This document shows, piece after piece, positions 19,714-27,857 of a DNA stretch of 64,000 nt. The position numbers and the translations under genes were made by a program. The notes under the pieces were generated by a model that saw only the letters and a program-made list of their open reading frames with translations, had not been told where the DNA came from and searched no databases. The first letter of the stretch is position 1. Each line of letters starts with the position of its first letter. The stretch lies in the NCBI GenBank assembly GCA_016776605.1, contig JADHTB010000003.1:1-64000 (forward strand). Reading direction: 5' to 3'. Source of the DNA: Alphaproteobacteria bacterium (GTDB taxonomy: Bacteria; Pseudomonadota; Alphaproteobacteria; GCA-2731375).

Positions 19714-20727
19714 ATGCATATCATCCGTCATATTAGTAAAATCCCCGAAGAGTTGCGCGGTGGTGCGGTCGCGGTCGGTAATTTCGATGGCGTACATCGC
19801 GGTCATCAGGCTCTTATCAGCCACTGCCGTGCCATGGCAGACACGGTCGAGGGTCCAGCTCTTACCCTGACGTTCGAGCCGCACCCCAGAAGCATTTTTC
19901 AAATCGATGCCCCGCCCTTTCGTCTGACCCCGTTTCGCAGCAAAGTCCGCCTGTTGGCGGGCCTGGGAATCGATTGCCTGGTCAGCCTGCGGTTTGACAA
20001 GAAAATCAGCCATTTGGCGCCGGAGGACTTTATCCAGGAAATACTGGTGCGGGGTCTGGGCGCACGGCACGTAATCGTGGGCTATGACTTCGTCTTTGGC
20101 CACCATCGGGCCGGGAATGTGGAAATGTTGCGGGAACAAAGCGCCCGCCACGACTTTGCCGTGACAGTGCTGGACCCAGTGACCCACGATGACGACGTCT
20201 GTTCATCAACCATTATCCGGGTCGATCTGGAAACCGGCCGGTGCCGCCGGGCCGCCGAATTGCTGGGCCATTGGTGGGAAATCGAGGGGCGGGTGCGTGG
20301 CGGTGACCGGCGCGGGCGTCAATTAGGCTTTCCTACGGCAAACCTGCATTTACGCGATTCGGCCCTGCGCCCCGCTTTGGGCGTCTACGCCATTCGCTTC
20401 GGCCTGAAAGAGGCCGGCGGGACACGCTGGTATCCTGGCGTCGCCAATTTGGGGCATCGCCCGACCTTCGACGGCAAGGGTATTGTCCTGGAGGCCCATT
20501 TATTCGATTTCAGTGGCGATCTCTATGGCCGCCACGGCCGTGTCGCCTTTGTCGAGCATTTGCGCCCGGAACAAAAATTCGACGGCATCGATGCCATCAA
20601 GGCGCAAATCGCCCTGGATTGCGAACAGGCCCGTCAGGTTCTGGCCGATCCGGCCAATGCCCAGGAGCGCTTCGAGACTAAAGTGACAGGCTCGCCAAAC
20701 CTCTCGACGGCGGGCGGGCGGAACTGA
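19714..20727 (+). CDS. ribF: Bifunctional riboflavin kinase / FAD synthetase
   Basis: 337 residues. Phosphorylates riboflavin to FMN and adenylylates FMN to FAD. The N-terminal nucleotidyltransferase has AVGNFDGVHRGHQALI (the H-x-G-H type motif) and VGYDFVFGHHRAGN, and SSTIIRVDLETGR links the domains. The C-terminal kinase has GRVRGGDRRGRQLGFPTANL and GVYAIRFGL. The frame is open 12 codons further upstream, but the ATG at 19714 gives the usual MHIIRHISKIP start. The last 20 residues are an unconserved tail. Confidence 0.94.
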   Translation: MHIIRHISKIPEELRGGAVAVGNFDGVHRGHQALISHCRAMADTVEGPALTLTFEPHPRSIFQIDAPPFRLTPFRSKVRLLAGLGIDCLVSLRFDKKISHLAPEDFIQEILVRGLGARHVIVGYDFVFGHHRAGNVEMLREQSARHDFAVTVLDPVTHDDDVCSSTIIRVDLETGRCRRAAELLGHWWEIEGRVRGGDRRGRQLGFPTANLHLRDSALRPALGVYAIRFGLKEAGGTRWYPGVANLGHRPTFDGKGIVLEAHLFDFSGDLYGRHGRVAFVEHLRPEQKFDGIDAIKAQIALDCEQARQVLADPANAQERFETKVTGSPNLSTAGGRN

Positions 20728-20801
20728 CGGAATGCACCTGACTCGCAGGCCGCAACTGCTATAGTGGTCTTGCCATTGGGTGGGATATTTTGGGGAAAGC
20801 C

Positions 20802-23800
20802 ATGTCGATCGCTGCTGTGACGCTAGACGATAAGTACGAACAGGAATCCGGCCGGGTCTTCATGACCGGCCTGCAGGCCCTGGTCCGCCTGCCCATGATG
20901 CAGCGTCAGCGTGACGTCGCGGCAGGCCTGAACACCGCCGGCTTCATCTCCGGCTACCGCGGCTCTCCCCTGGGCGGCTATGACGCCGCCCTATGGTCGG
21001 CCTCCCGCTTCCTATCCCGCAGCCATATTAAGTTCCAGCCTGGCCTGAACGAAGATCTGGCGTTGACCGCCGTCTGGGGCACGCAACAGATCAATCTGTG
21101 GCCAGGCGGCAAGTATGACGGCGTCTTCGGCATCTGGTACGGCAAGGGTCCGGGCGTGGACCGCAGCGGCGACGCCATCAAGCATCTGAATTACGATGGC
21201 ACGGCCAAGCATGGCGGCGTGCTGTTGGTGGCGGGCGACGACCATGGGGCCAAATCCTCGACCCTGCCGCATCAGAGCGAGCCAGCCTTCATGGCCGCCG
21301 CCGTACCGGTATTTCACCCCGCCGGCGTGCAGGAATATCTCGACCTGGGCCTGCACGGGTTCGCCATGTCACGCTATTCGGGCTGCGCCGTGGGCTTCAA
21401 GGCGGTGGGTGAGACTGTTGAAAGCTCCGCCTCCGTTAGCATTGATCCGAACGCAATCCAAATCGCCAAGCAAATCGATTTTGACATGCCCGGCGATGGC
21501 CTGAACCTGCGTTATCCCGATGACATCATGGTCAAGGAAAGCCGGCTGCTGGATTACAAGCTGCCGGCGGCCCAGGCTTATGTGCGGGCCAACGGCCTGG
21601 ACAAGATGATCTTCGATACGCCACGGCCACGGCTGGGCATCGTCACCACCGGCAAGGCCTATCTGGATGTGCGGCAGGCCTTTGACGAATTGGGCCTGAC
21701 GGCGGAGATGATGGCGGATATGGGCATCCGCCTGTACAAGGTGGCCATGACCTGGCCGTTGGAGCCGCAGGGCGCCATGGAATTCGCCAAGGGGCTGGAA
21801 GAGATCGTGGTGATCGAGGAAAAGCGCCCGATCATCGAAGATCAATTGCGGACCCTGCTATATGGCCAGAGCGGCGCGCCGCGCCGGATCGTTGGCAAAA
21901 AAGACGAAAACAATCAGCGCCTGCTGCCCGAAACCGGGGAGCTGACACCGGGCCTGGTCGCCAGCACCATCGTTGGCCGGCTGAAGAAATACAGCGACAT
22001 GCCGGACTTTGAACAACGTTTGGCGCGTATCGAACAGATCGAAACCGGGGCCAAGGGCTCGCCCCCGACCATTCTGCGGACGCCTTATTTTTGTTCCGGC
22101 TGTCCACATAATACCTCGACCAAGGTGCCCGATGGCAGCCGCTCCATGGCGGGCATTGGCTGTCATGGCATGGCTTTGTGGATGCCCGACCGCAACACCC
22201 AAACCATCACCCACATGGGGGCGGAAGGGGTTAACTGGATCGGTCAGGCGCCTTTCTCCAAGACCGAGCATGTCTTCCAGAACCTGGGCGATGGCACCTA
22301 TTACCATTCCGGCCTGCTGGCGCTACGCGCCGCCGTCGATGCCGGCGTCAACATCACCTACAAGATATTGTTCAACGATGCGGTCGCCATGACCGGCGGC
22401 CAACCGGTGGTCAATGTCGAAGACGGCAAGCTGACCCCGGACGAAATCAGCCGCCAGGTCCATGCCGAAGGGGTGACAAGGATCGCCCTGGTTACGGACG
22501 AGCCGGACAAATACCCCATCGGCACTAACTGGGCGCCCGGCACCACCATCCATCACCGCGACGAATTGGATCAGGTACAGCGCGGCCTGCGGGAGACGAA
22601 GGGCTGCAGCGTCTTGATCTATGACCAGACCTGCGCGGCGGAAAAGCGCCGCCGGCGCAAGCGAGGCCTGTTCCCCGATCCGCAAAAACGAGCCTTCATT
22701 AATGATCTGGTATGCGAGGCCTGTGGCGATTGTTCAGTCAAATCCAATTGCGTCTCGGTACAACCGAAGGCAACCGAGTGGGGCCGTAAACGGCAAATCG
22801 ACCAGTCCAATTGCAACAAGGACTATTCCTGCGTCAACGGCTTTTGTCCCAGCTTTGTCACCGTTCATGGCGGCGCCCTGCGCAAGGCTGAAAAGCCACA
22901 AAGCGCCGGTTCCGGCGGCGGTCAGTGGGATGACCTGTTTGCGGCGCTGCCGATGCCAGATCTGCCTTCGTCGGCCGAACCCTATGGCATCCTGATTACC
23001 GGCATCGGCGGCACCGGCGTTGTGACCGTCTCCGCCCTATTGGGCATGGCCGCGCATTTGGAAGGCAAGGGCGTCTCGGCCTTGGACATGGCGGGGCTGG
23101 CGCAAAAGAACGGCGCCGTAACCTCGCACATTCGGATTGCCGATCAGCCGGAAGATCTACATGCCGTGCGTATCGCCACCGGGGGATCCAAGTTGATCCT
23201 GGGCTGTGACATCGTCGTGGCCGCCGGCGAGAATGTGCTCTCCACCATCAACGAGGGCGTTACGGGGGCGATGATCAACAGCCATGTGGTGCCCACCGCG
23301 CAATTCCTGGCCGATCAAGATATGGAGATGGCCGGCGACGGCCTGGTCAAACGGTTGCGCGACGCGGTGGGACAGGATTTTAGCCATTTCATCAACGCCA
23401 CCAAGATCGCCACGGCGTTGCTGGGCGATTCCATTGCCGCCAACCTGTTCCTGTTGGGCGCGGCCTTTCAAAAAGGCTATCTGCCACTCTCGCTTGAAGC
23501 GATCGAAGGCGCCATCGAAATCAATGGCGTCGCGGTGGCGGCGAACAAACAGGCCTTTGCCTGGGGCCGCCTGGCGGCCCACGATCCAGCGGCGGTGGAG
23601 GCCATCGCCGCGCCCCTGATGCCACGGCAACATGATAGCGCCGAGGCCCTGAGCCTGGAGCAGACAATCGCCAAGCGCGTGGATTATCTGACCGACTATC
23701 AAAACGCCGCCCATGCCGCGCGCTACCGCGCCCTGGTAGACCGGGTGCTGGCGGTAGAGCGGGACCGGGCCCCTGGCCTGGACGGTCTGGGCGAGGCGGT

Positions 23801-24311
23801 GGCGCTGAATTTCTTCCGCCTTATGGCCTACAAGGACGAATACGAAGTTGCGCGGCTGTATAGCGACGGCCGCTTCATGGAACAGGTGCAGCAACAGTTC
23901 GAAGGTGACTTTACCCTGCGCCTGCACATGGCGCCGCCCTTGATCGCCCGGCGCGATCAGACCAGCGGCGAATTGCAAAAGCAGGAATTCGGCCCCTGGA
24001 TGATGAAGGTTATGCCACTGTTGGCCCGCATGCGCGGCCTGCGCGGCACCGCCTGGGACGTCTTTGGCCGCACGGCGGAACGGCGCATGGAACGCCAGTT
24101 GATCGTGGATTATGAAGCCACCATGACGGAGGTTTTGGCCGGATTGAACCATGACAACTTTGCCATGGCGGTGCGCATTGCCGAGGTGCCCGACCGTATT
24201 CGGGGCTTTGGCCACGTCAAGGAAAAAGCCCTTGTCCTGGCCAAGCGGGCCGAGGCGGAGATGTTGGAACTTTACCGCGCGCCGGCGGAACAGCCGACAG
24301 CGGCGGAGTAA
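20802..24311 (+). CDS. Indolepyruvate ferredoxin oxidoreductase family protein (fused alpha/beta type)
   Basis: 1169 residues. Thiamine-diphosphate and Fe-S enzyme that oxidatively decarboxylates an aryl- or branched 2-oxoacid to the acyl-CoA, passing electrons to ferredoxin. In order: an N-terminal IorA-like part, a TPP-binding part with CSGCPHNTSTKVPDGSR and GIGCHGMALW, a cysteine cluster for an iron-sulfur centre (CEACGDCSVKSNC, then CNKDYSCVNGFC), an IorB-like gamma domain with ITGIGGTGVVTVSALLGMAA and GLAQKNGAVTSHIR, and a C-terminal DUF6537 region. This single-chain form occurs in aerobic proteobacteria. The frame opens at a TTG at 20790, but GGGGAAAG precedes the ATG at 20802. The CBS/DUF294 gene follows. 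Confidence 0.92.
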   Translation: MSIAAVTLDDKYEQESGRVFMTGLQALVRLPMMQRQRDVAAGLNTAGFISGYRGSPLGGYDAALWSASRFLSRSHIKFQPGLNEDLALTAVWGTQQINLWPGGKYDGVFGIWYGKGPGVDRSGDAIKHLNYDGTAKHGGVLLVAGDDHGAKSSTLPHQSEPAFMAAAVPVFHPAGVQEYLDLGLHGFAMSRYSGCAVGFKAVGETVESSASVSIDPNAIQIAKQIDFDMPGDGLNLRYPDDIMVKESRLLDYKLPAAQAYVRANGLDKMIFDTPRPRLGIVTTGKAYLDVRQAFDELGLTAEMMADMGIRLYKVAMTWPLEPQGAMEFAKGLEEIVVIEEKRPIIEDQLRTLLYGQSGAPRRIVGKKDENNQRLLPETGELTPGLVASTIVGRLKKYSDMPDFEQRLARIEQIETGAKGSPPTILRTPYFCSGCPHNTSTKVPDGSRSMAGIGCHGMALWMPDRNTQTITHMGAEGVNWIGQAPFSKTEHVFQNLGDGTYYHSGLLALRAAVDAGVNITYKILFNDAVAMTGGQPVVNVEDGKLTPDEISRQVHAEGVTRIALVTDEPDKYPIGTNWAPGTTIHHRDELDQVQRGLRETKGCSVLIYDQTCAAEKRRRRKRGLFPDPQKRAFINDLVCEACGDCSVKSNCVSVQPKATEWGRKRQIDQSNCNKDYSCVNGFCPSFVTVHGGALRKAEKPQSAGSGGGQWDDLFAALPMPDLPSSAEPYGILITGIGGTGVVTVSALLGMAAHLEGKGVSALDMAGLAQKNGAVTSHIRIADQPEDLHAVRIATGGSKLILGCDIVVAAGENVLSTINEGVTGAMINSHVVPTAQFLADQDMEMAGDGLVKRLRDAVGQDFSHFINATKIATALLGDSIAANLFLLGAAFQKGYLPLSLEAIEGAIEINGVAVAANKQAFAWGRLAAHDPAAVEAIAAPLMPRQHDSAEALSLEQTIAKRVDYLTDYQNAAHAARYRALVDRVLAVERDRAPGLDGLGEAVALNFFRLMAYKDEYEVARLYSDGRFMEQVQQQFEGDFTLRLHMAPPLIARRDQTSGELQKQEFGPWMMKVMPLLARMRGLRGTAWDVFGRTAERRMERQLIVDYEATMTEVLAGLNHDNFAMAVRIAEVPDRIRGFGHVKEKALVLAKRAEAEMLELYRAPAEQPTAAE

Positions 24312-24318
24312 ATCCAAA

Positions 24319-24395
24319 GGCGCAGCTATAGGTGCGCCAATTCCAAGGGCGCAGTTACAGGTGCGCCAATTCCAAGGGCGCAGTTACAATGCGCC
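24319..24395. repeat. 29-bp tandem repeat, each unit a small hairpin
   Basis: Units begin at 24319, 24348 and 24377. Each starts GGCGCA, has a 6-8 base spacer (GTTACAG-like) and closes with TGCGCC, so each can fold as a GGCGCA/TGCGCC stem. The linker AATTCCAAG is identical in the two full units, and the third unit stops after the stem. It fills the gap between the ferredoxin oxidoreductase and the CBS/DUF294 gene. Confidence 0.85.
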
Positions 24396-24410
24396 ACAGG
24401 GAGCGAGCGG

Positions 24411-25874
24411 ATGCCTTTTTCCCGTGCCATGGCGTTCCGCCAAGTGGCGGGCGCGCACATGCTGCCCCCGCCCCCCGTCCTGCCGCTTGGCGGCACGGTG
24501 GCACAGGCGGTGGACAGCCTTGCCAGGGCGGCCAGCGATATCGTGGTTATTGTCGATGCCCAGGGCATACCGCGCGGTGTGCTGACGGAACAGGATGTGG
24601 TGCGCCGGGTGGCCTTTCGTCTGGCTGGCGACAGCCCTGTTGATGCTGTGATGAGCCAGCCGGTGCGGGTGATCCGGGCCAATGATCTGATGTTTCATGC
24701 CATCGCCCGCATGCGCCGGGCCGGCCTGCGCCATATGCCGGTAGTGGATGACCGCGACGGTCTGGTGGGCATGCTGACCCTGGACGGGGCGCTAGCGCGG
24801 ATCAACGGCCAACTGGTCGCGCAAATCGAAAGCCTGACCCAGCCGGACACCCCCGCCGGCATGGCCGATGTGCGGGCGGCACAGTTACAGGTGGCCGAAC
24901 AATTGCTGGCCGATCAGGTCCCGGCGCCCGAAATTCAGGCCCTGGTCAGCCATATCAACAACGACATCTATCGCCGCATGACCCACCATTGCATCGGCAC
25001 AATGGAGGCTGATGGCCTGGGCCCGCCAGCACGGGAATTCTGCCTGATCGTCATGGGGTCTGGTGGCCGGGGAGAAAGCTATCTGAACCCCGACCAGGAC
25101 AATGGCCTGATCATTGCCGACTATCCGGATGGTGAGCATGACAGGATAGATGGTTATTTTTTAGAGCTGGCGGCGCGGTTGACCCAGGCCATGGCCGGGG
25201 CGGGCATGCCGCTGTGCAATGGCAACGTCATGGCGGTGAACCCGCTGTGGCGCAAGACGGCCAGCCAATGGCGGGCGCAAATGGACTATTGGCTGGTCAG
25301 GCGCAACCCGGCCGCATTGCGCCTGTCGGATATTTTTTTTGATTTTCGCGGCGTGGCCGGAGAGCGCCGTTTGGCCGCTGAATTGCGGGACTATATTACG
25401 ATCCGCCTACGAAACAATCGTACATTCATGCGGGAAATGTTCTTGCAGGATGAACATTTCGGCGTTGCCCTGGGCTTGTTCAACCGCTTCATCGTGGAAA
25501 AGGAGGACAAGGGCCATCGCGGCGAGCTGAGCCTGAAAATCACCGGCACCCTGCCCCTGGTAGACGGTATCCGGGCCCTGGCCCTGCTCCACGGCGTGCC
25601 CGAGACAGGCACCCTTGCCCGTATTGCAAAGCTGCGGGACCAGGGCGTCCTGGACAATGACGAAGCCGACTATCTGAGCGGCGCCTTTCACCACATCAGC
25701 CATCTGTTGTTGCGCCAGCAATTGGCCGATCAAGGTCAGGGCAAGGCGGTCAGCAACTATGTCCATCCCGCCAACCTGACCGACCGCGAGGACGACATGC
25801 TGGTCGATGCCCTGAAAGCCATCCGCGACCTGCGCGACAGAGTGCGCAGCGATCTTAGCGGCGAGTTGTTTTAG
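24411..25874 (+). CDS. CBS-domain and DUF294 nucleotidyltransferase-like protein
   Basis: 487 residues. Two CBS domains lie at about 18-135 (IVVIVDAQGIPRGVLTEQDV and RHMPVVDDRDGLVGMLTLDG), likely binding adenine nucleotides. A GlnD-like nucleotidyltransferase core follows with MGSGGRGESYLNPDQDNGLI at about 218-237, and a C-terminal DUF294 substrate-binding domain runs from 340 to the end. Relatives are often encoded with exonuclease genes, matching the DEDDh exonuclease-containing gene that lies just across the hairpin element. The substrate is unknown. Its TAG stop (25872-25874) is the first triplet of a palindromic repeat. Confidence 0.85.
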   Translation: MPFSRAMAFRQVAGAHMLPPPPVLPLGGTVAQAVDSLARAASDIVVIVDAQGIPRGVLTEQDVVRRVAFRLAGDSPVDAVMSQPVRVIRANDLMFHAIARMRRAGLRHMPVVDDRDGLVGMLTLDGALARINGQLVAQIESLTQPDTPAGMADVRAAQLQVAEQLLADQVPAPEIQALVSHINNDIYRRMTHHCIGTMEADGLGPPAREFCLIVMGSGGRGESYLNPDQDNGLIIADYPDGEHDRIDGYFLELAARLTQAMAGAGMPLCNGNVMAVNPLWRKTASQWRAQMDYWLVRRNPAALRLSDIFFDFRGVAGERRLAAELRDYITIRLRNNRTFMREMFLQDEHFGVALGLFNRFIVEKEDKGHRGELSLKITGTLPLVDGIRALALLHGVPETGTLARIAKLRDQGVLDNDEADYLSGAFHHISHLLLRQQLADQGQGKAVSNYVHPANLTDREDDMLVDALKAIRDLRDRVRSDLSGELF

Positions 25875-25975
25875 AGCAATTTTCAATTAATTGGAGTCGC
25901 TTTCGCGACTTAAGTGATTGGTTCAATTACTCTATTTTTAAGTGTCTGAGCGCATTTTCTTCGAATGCGCTCTAG
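25872..25975. repeat. TAGAGC palindromic repeat, copy 3 (starts on the CBS/DUF294 stop codon)
   Basis: 104 bp: TAGAGCAATTTTCAATTAAT, the GTCGCTTTCGCGAC inner stem, GATTGGTTCAATTACTCTA, then the GCGC module GAGCGCATTTTCTTCGAATG and GCGCTCTAG. It is the inverted orientation of copies 2 and 9, so again the AATT end faces the 3' end of a gene. Its outer end merges with the 264-bp hairpin that begins at 25972. Confidence 0.92.
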
Positions 25976-26235
25976 AGCATTTCCGGGATATTCTGGTCCA
26001 TTTGATGGTGCCCCTAAGCCATCCGGGTAGGCGCGTTCGCGGCGCGATGTGGTGCATCGGGCAAGCGGCGCAACGCACCAGAATGGCTTAGGGGCGCCAC
26101 CGAAGGCCGCTCACCAAGGCCCCGTGACTGCGTTGCGGTTCTTGGACGATGCGCCACATCAACCTGCAAACCGCGCCTACCCGGATGGCTTAGGGGCACC
26201 ATCAAATGGACCAGAATACCCCGGAAATGCTCTAG
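25972..26235. mobile_element. 264-bp hairpin element with 64-bp terminal inverted repeats (MITE-like)
   Basis: Left arm 25972-26035 and right arm 26172-26235 are reverse complements at 63 of 64 positions; both begin CTAGAGCATTTCCGGG (A/G differs at the next base). Pairing continues imperfectly inward: GATGTGGTGCATCG and GCGCAACGCA on the left match TGCGTTGCGG and GATGCGCCACATC on the right. The loop (about 26079-26130) contains ATGGCTTAGGGGC, the same 13-mer as in the right arm. No transposase is encoded; short open frames across it follow the symmetry and are not genes. It separates the convergent CBS/DUF294 and DMT-exonuclease genes. Confidence 0.85.
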
Positions 26236-26241
26236 CAGGCT

Positions 26242-27762
26242 CTAGTAGCTTTTTTGCAGGCGGCGAAAACGGCGCGCCTTGTAGGATAGATTGATAAGCT
26301 GGCCCAGGGTTTTGGCGTCCTTGGCCAGGACCAACAGGGCCAGGAACACCTGCGCCGTGGCCAGGCTGTCGCCCAGGGCGGTATGGCGGTCCGCAGCCGG
26401 CAGATTGGCGCCATGCCGGTCAACCAGGGCATCCAGATCATGGCCCTTGGCGTCCGGTTCCAGCACTGCCGATAGCAACAGGGTGTCCAAAACCGGCTGG
26501 GTAAAGGCCGGCGCGCCGTCCGAGTAGGCCAGTTCCAGAAACTTCATATCAAAGGCCGCATTATGGGCCACCAGAACGCTGTCGCCGCAAAATGCATGAA
26601 AGTCCCGCAAGACCGGGCCGATCGCCGGTTTATCGGCGACCTGCGCATCAATGATGCCATGAAATTTAGTCGAGGCGGCGGGAATTGGCCGGCCCGGATG
26701 CACCAGCTCATTAAAAATCTGGTCGCGGCGAATGATCCCGTCGACAATCCGCACACCGGCGATCTGTACCACCCGGTCGCCGCCCGATGGATGCAGGCCC
26801 GTGGTTTCGGTGTCGAAAACTACATAGCTCAGACCGGCCAGGGCGGGGTCTTCCGCCGGCTGGGGTCGGCGCCGGAAGCGGGAAAAATCAGCCTGCTCGA
26901 CAAGGCTTGGCAGGAAAACGCCCAGCATGACGATGGCGATGGCGGCGATCTCCATCACCTGCATGGTTTCGCCCAGGACCAGCACGGCCAAGGGCACGGA
27001 CAGGGGGCCGACCAGACTGGAATACAGGCTGGCCTGGCCAACCGGCATGCGCCGCAGGGCATAATTCAGCAGGAAAAAGGGCCCCGCGGTCGCGATCATG
27101 CCCAGATAGACCAACAGGGCCAGGGGGCCATGGCGCACATGCTCCAGAGAGACCGCGGGCTGTTCAAATAAAACCAGCGCCAGGGTGCCGATGGCCAGGG
27201 CCATGGTCATCTGCCAGGCCGTGGTGACCATGGCGCGGCCCTGCTGCTGGGCGACCCGGCGGGCCACCAGGGCCGAGGCCACGCCGCACATTACGCCAGT
27301 GATTGCCAGCATATCGCCGAACAGGTTGCCATCGCCCGAGGCCTGGTTGACCAGCATCAGAATCATGGCGCCGGTAAAGGCCAGCACGGCGCCGATCACC
27401 ACCACCGGGTTGACCGCTTCCCCCAGGACCAGACGGGCCGCCAAGGGCATGACCACGGGCATCAAGGCCCAGAACACGGCTGCATTCACGGCCGAGGTGT
27501 GGTGCAGGCCCCAGACCAGAAACAGTGACACCAGGCCCGGGTCCAACATACCCATCAACAGGGGCCGCCGCGCCTGGCCCAGCCGTACCGGCTGTCTGGT
27601 CAACAGCACCATGCCCCACAGCATGGCGGCGGCAAACAAAAAGCGCCCGGCGACCACCTCCGTGACCGCCAGTTCCAGGACCGCTAATTTGCTGCCGATG
27701 ATCGAGGATGACCACAGCGCGGCAGCCAAAAACATGGCCAGAACCGGCATCAACCTATCCAT
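26242..27762 (-). CDS. DMT/EamA transporter fused to a DEDDh 3'-5' exonuclease
   Basis: 506 residues in one uninterrupted frame. Residues 1-288 form a ten-helix drug/metabolite transporter with two EamA halves (WALMPVVMPLAARLVLGEAV; VGPLSVPLAVLVLGETMQ). After a basic linker (FSRFRRRPQP), residues 312-485 are a DnaQ-type exonuclease with all metal ligands: Asp317 and Glu319 (FDTETTG), Asp405 (HNAAFDMKFLE), and His460 and Asp465 (DRHTALGDSLAT). The exonuclease would face the cytoplasm if the C-terminus is inside. The two functions have no obvious link, and the neighbouring CBS/DUF294 protein is the usual partner of such exonucleases. The TAG stop at 26242-26244 reads on as TAGAGC. Confidence 0.82.
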   Translation of the reverse strand: MDRLMPVLAMFLAAALWSSSIIGSKLAVLELAVTEVVAGRFLFAAAMLWGMVLLTRQPVRLGQARRPLLMGMLDPGLVSLFLVWGLHHTSAVNAAVFWALMPVVMPLAARLVLGEAVNPVVVIGAVLAFTGAMILMLVNQASGDGNLFGDMLAITGVMCGVASALVARRVAQQQGRAMVTTAWQMTMALAIGTLALVLFEQPAVSLEHVRHGPLALLVYLGMIATAGPFFLLNYALRRMPVGQASLYSSLVGPLSVPLAVLVLGETMQVMEIAAIAIVMLGVFLPSLVEQADFSRFRRRPQPAEDPALAGLSYVVFDTETTGLHPSGGDRVVQIAGVRIVDGIIRRDQIFNELVHPGRPIPAASTKFHGIIDAQVADKPAIGPVLRDFHAFCGDSVLVAHNAAFDMKFLELAYSDGAPAFTQPVLDTLLLSAVLEPDAKGHDLDALVDRHGANLPAADRHTALGDSLATAQVFLALLVLAKDAKTLGQLINLSYKARRFRRLQKSY

Positions 27763-27857
27763 TCACAATTCCTGCCGTACAACCCGACCATACCTTAGGC
27801 GACAGAAGTCAATCCAGCGCCTATCATCTTTGACAAACTCAGCAGCAGGAGGATGCA

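Noticed and set aside
23157..24317. Long open frame antisense to the ferredoxin oxidoreductase gene (386 codons)
   Set aside because: It mirrors a GC-rich coding gene with strong family matches; its translation is His/Gly/Arg-rich with no motif. Similar antisense frames opposite acsA (5733-6971), cbiG-cobJ (35595-36725) and cobQ (41635-43080) were rejected for the same reason.
24319..24395. 29-bp repeats as a CRISPR remnant
   Set aside because: The units are directly adjacent with no unique spacers, and each is itself a palindrome plus a fixed linker.
26014..26294. Two overlapping open frames over the 264-bp hairpin
   Set aside because: Their translations simply follow the inverted repeat (the same PLSHPG/PDGLG-like text in both directions), with no ribosome site.
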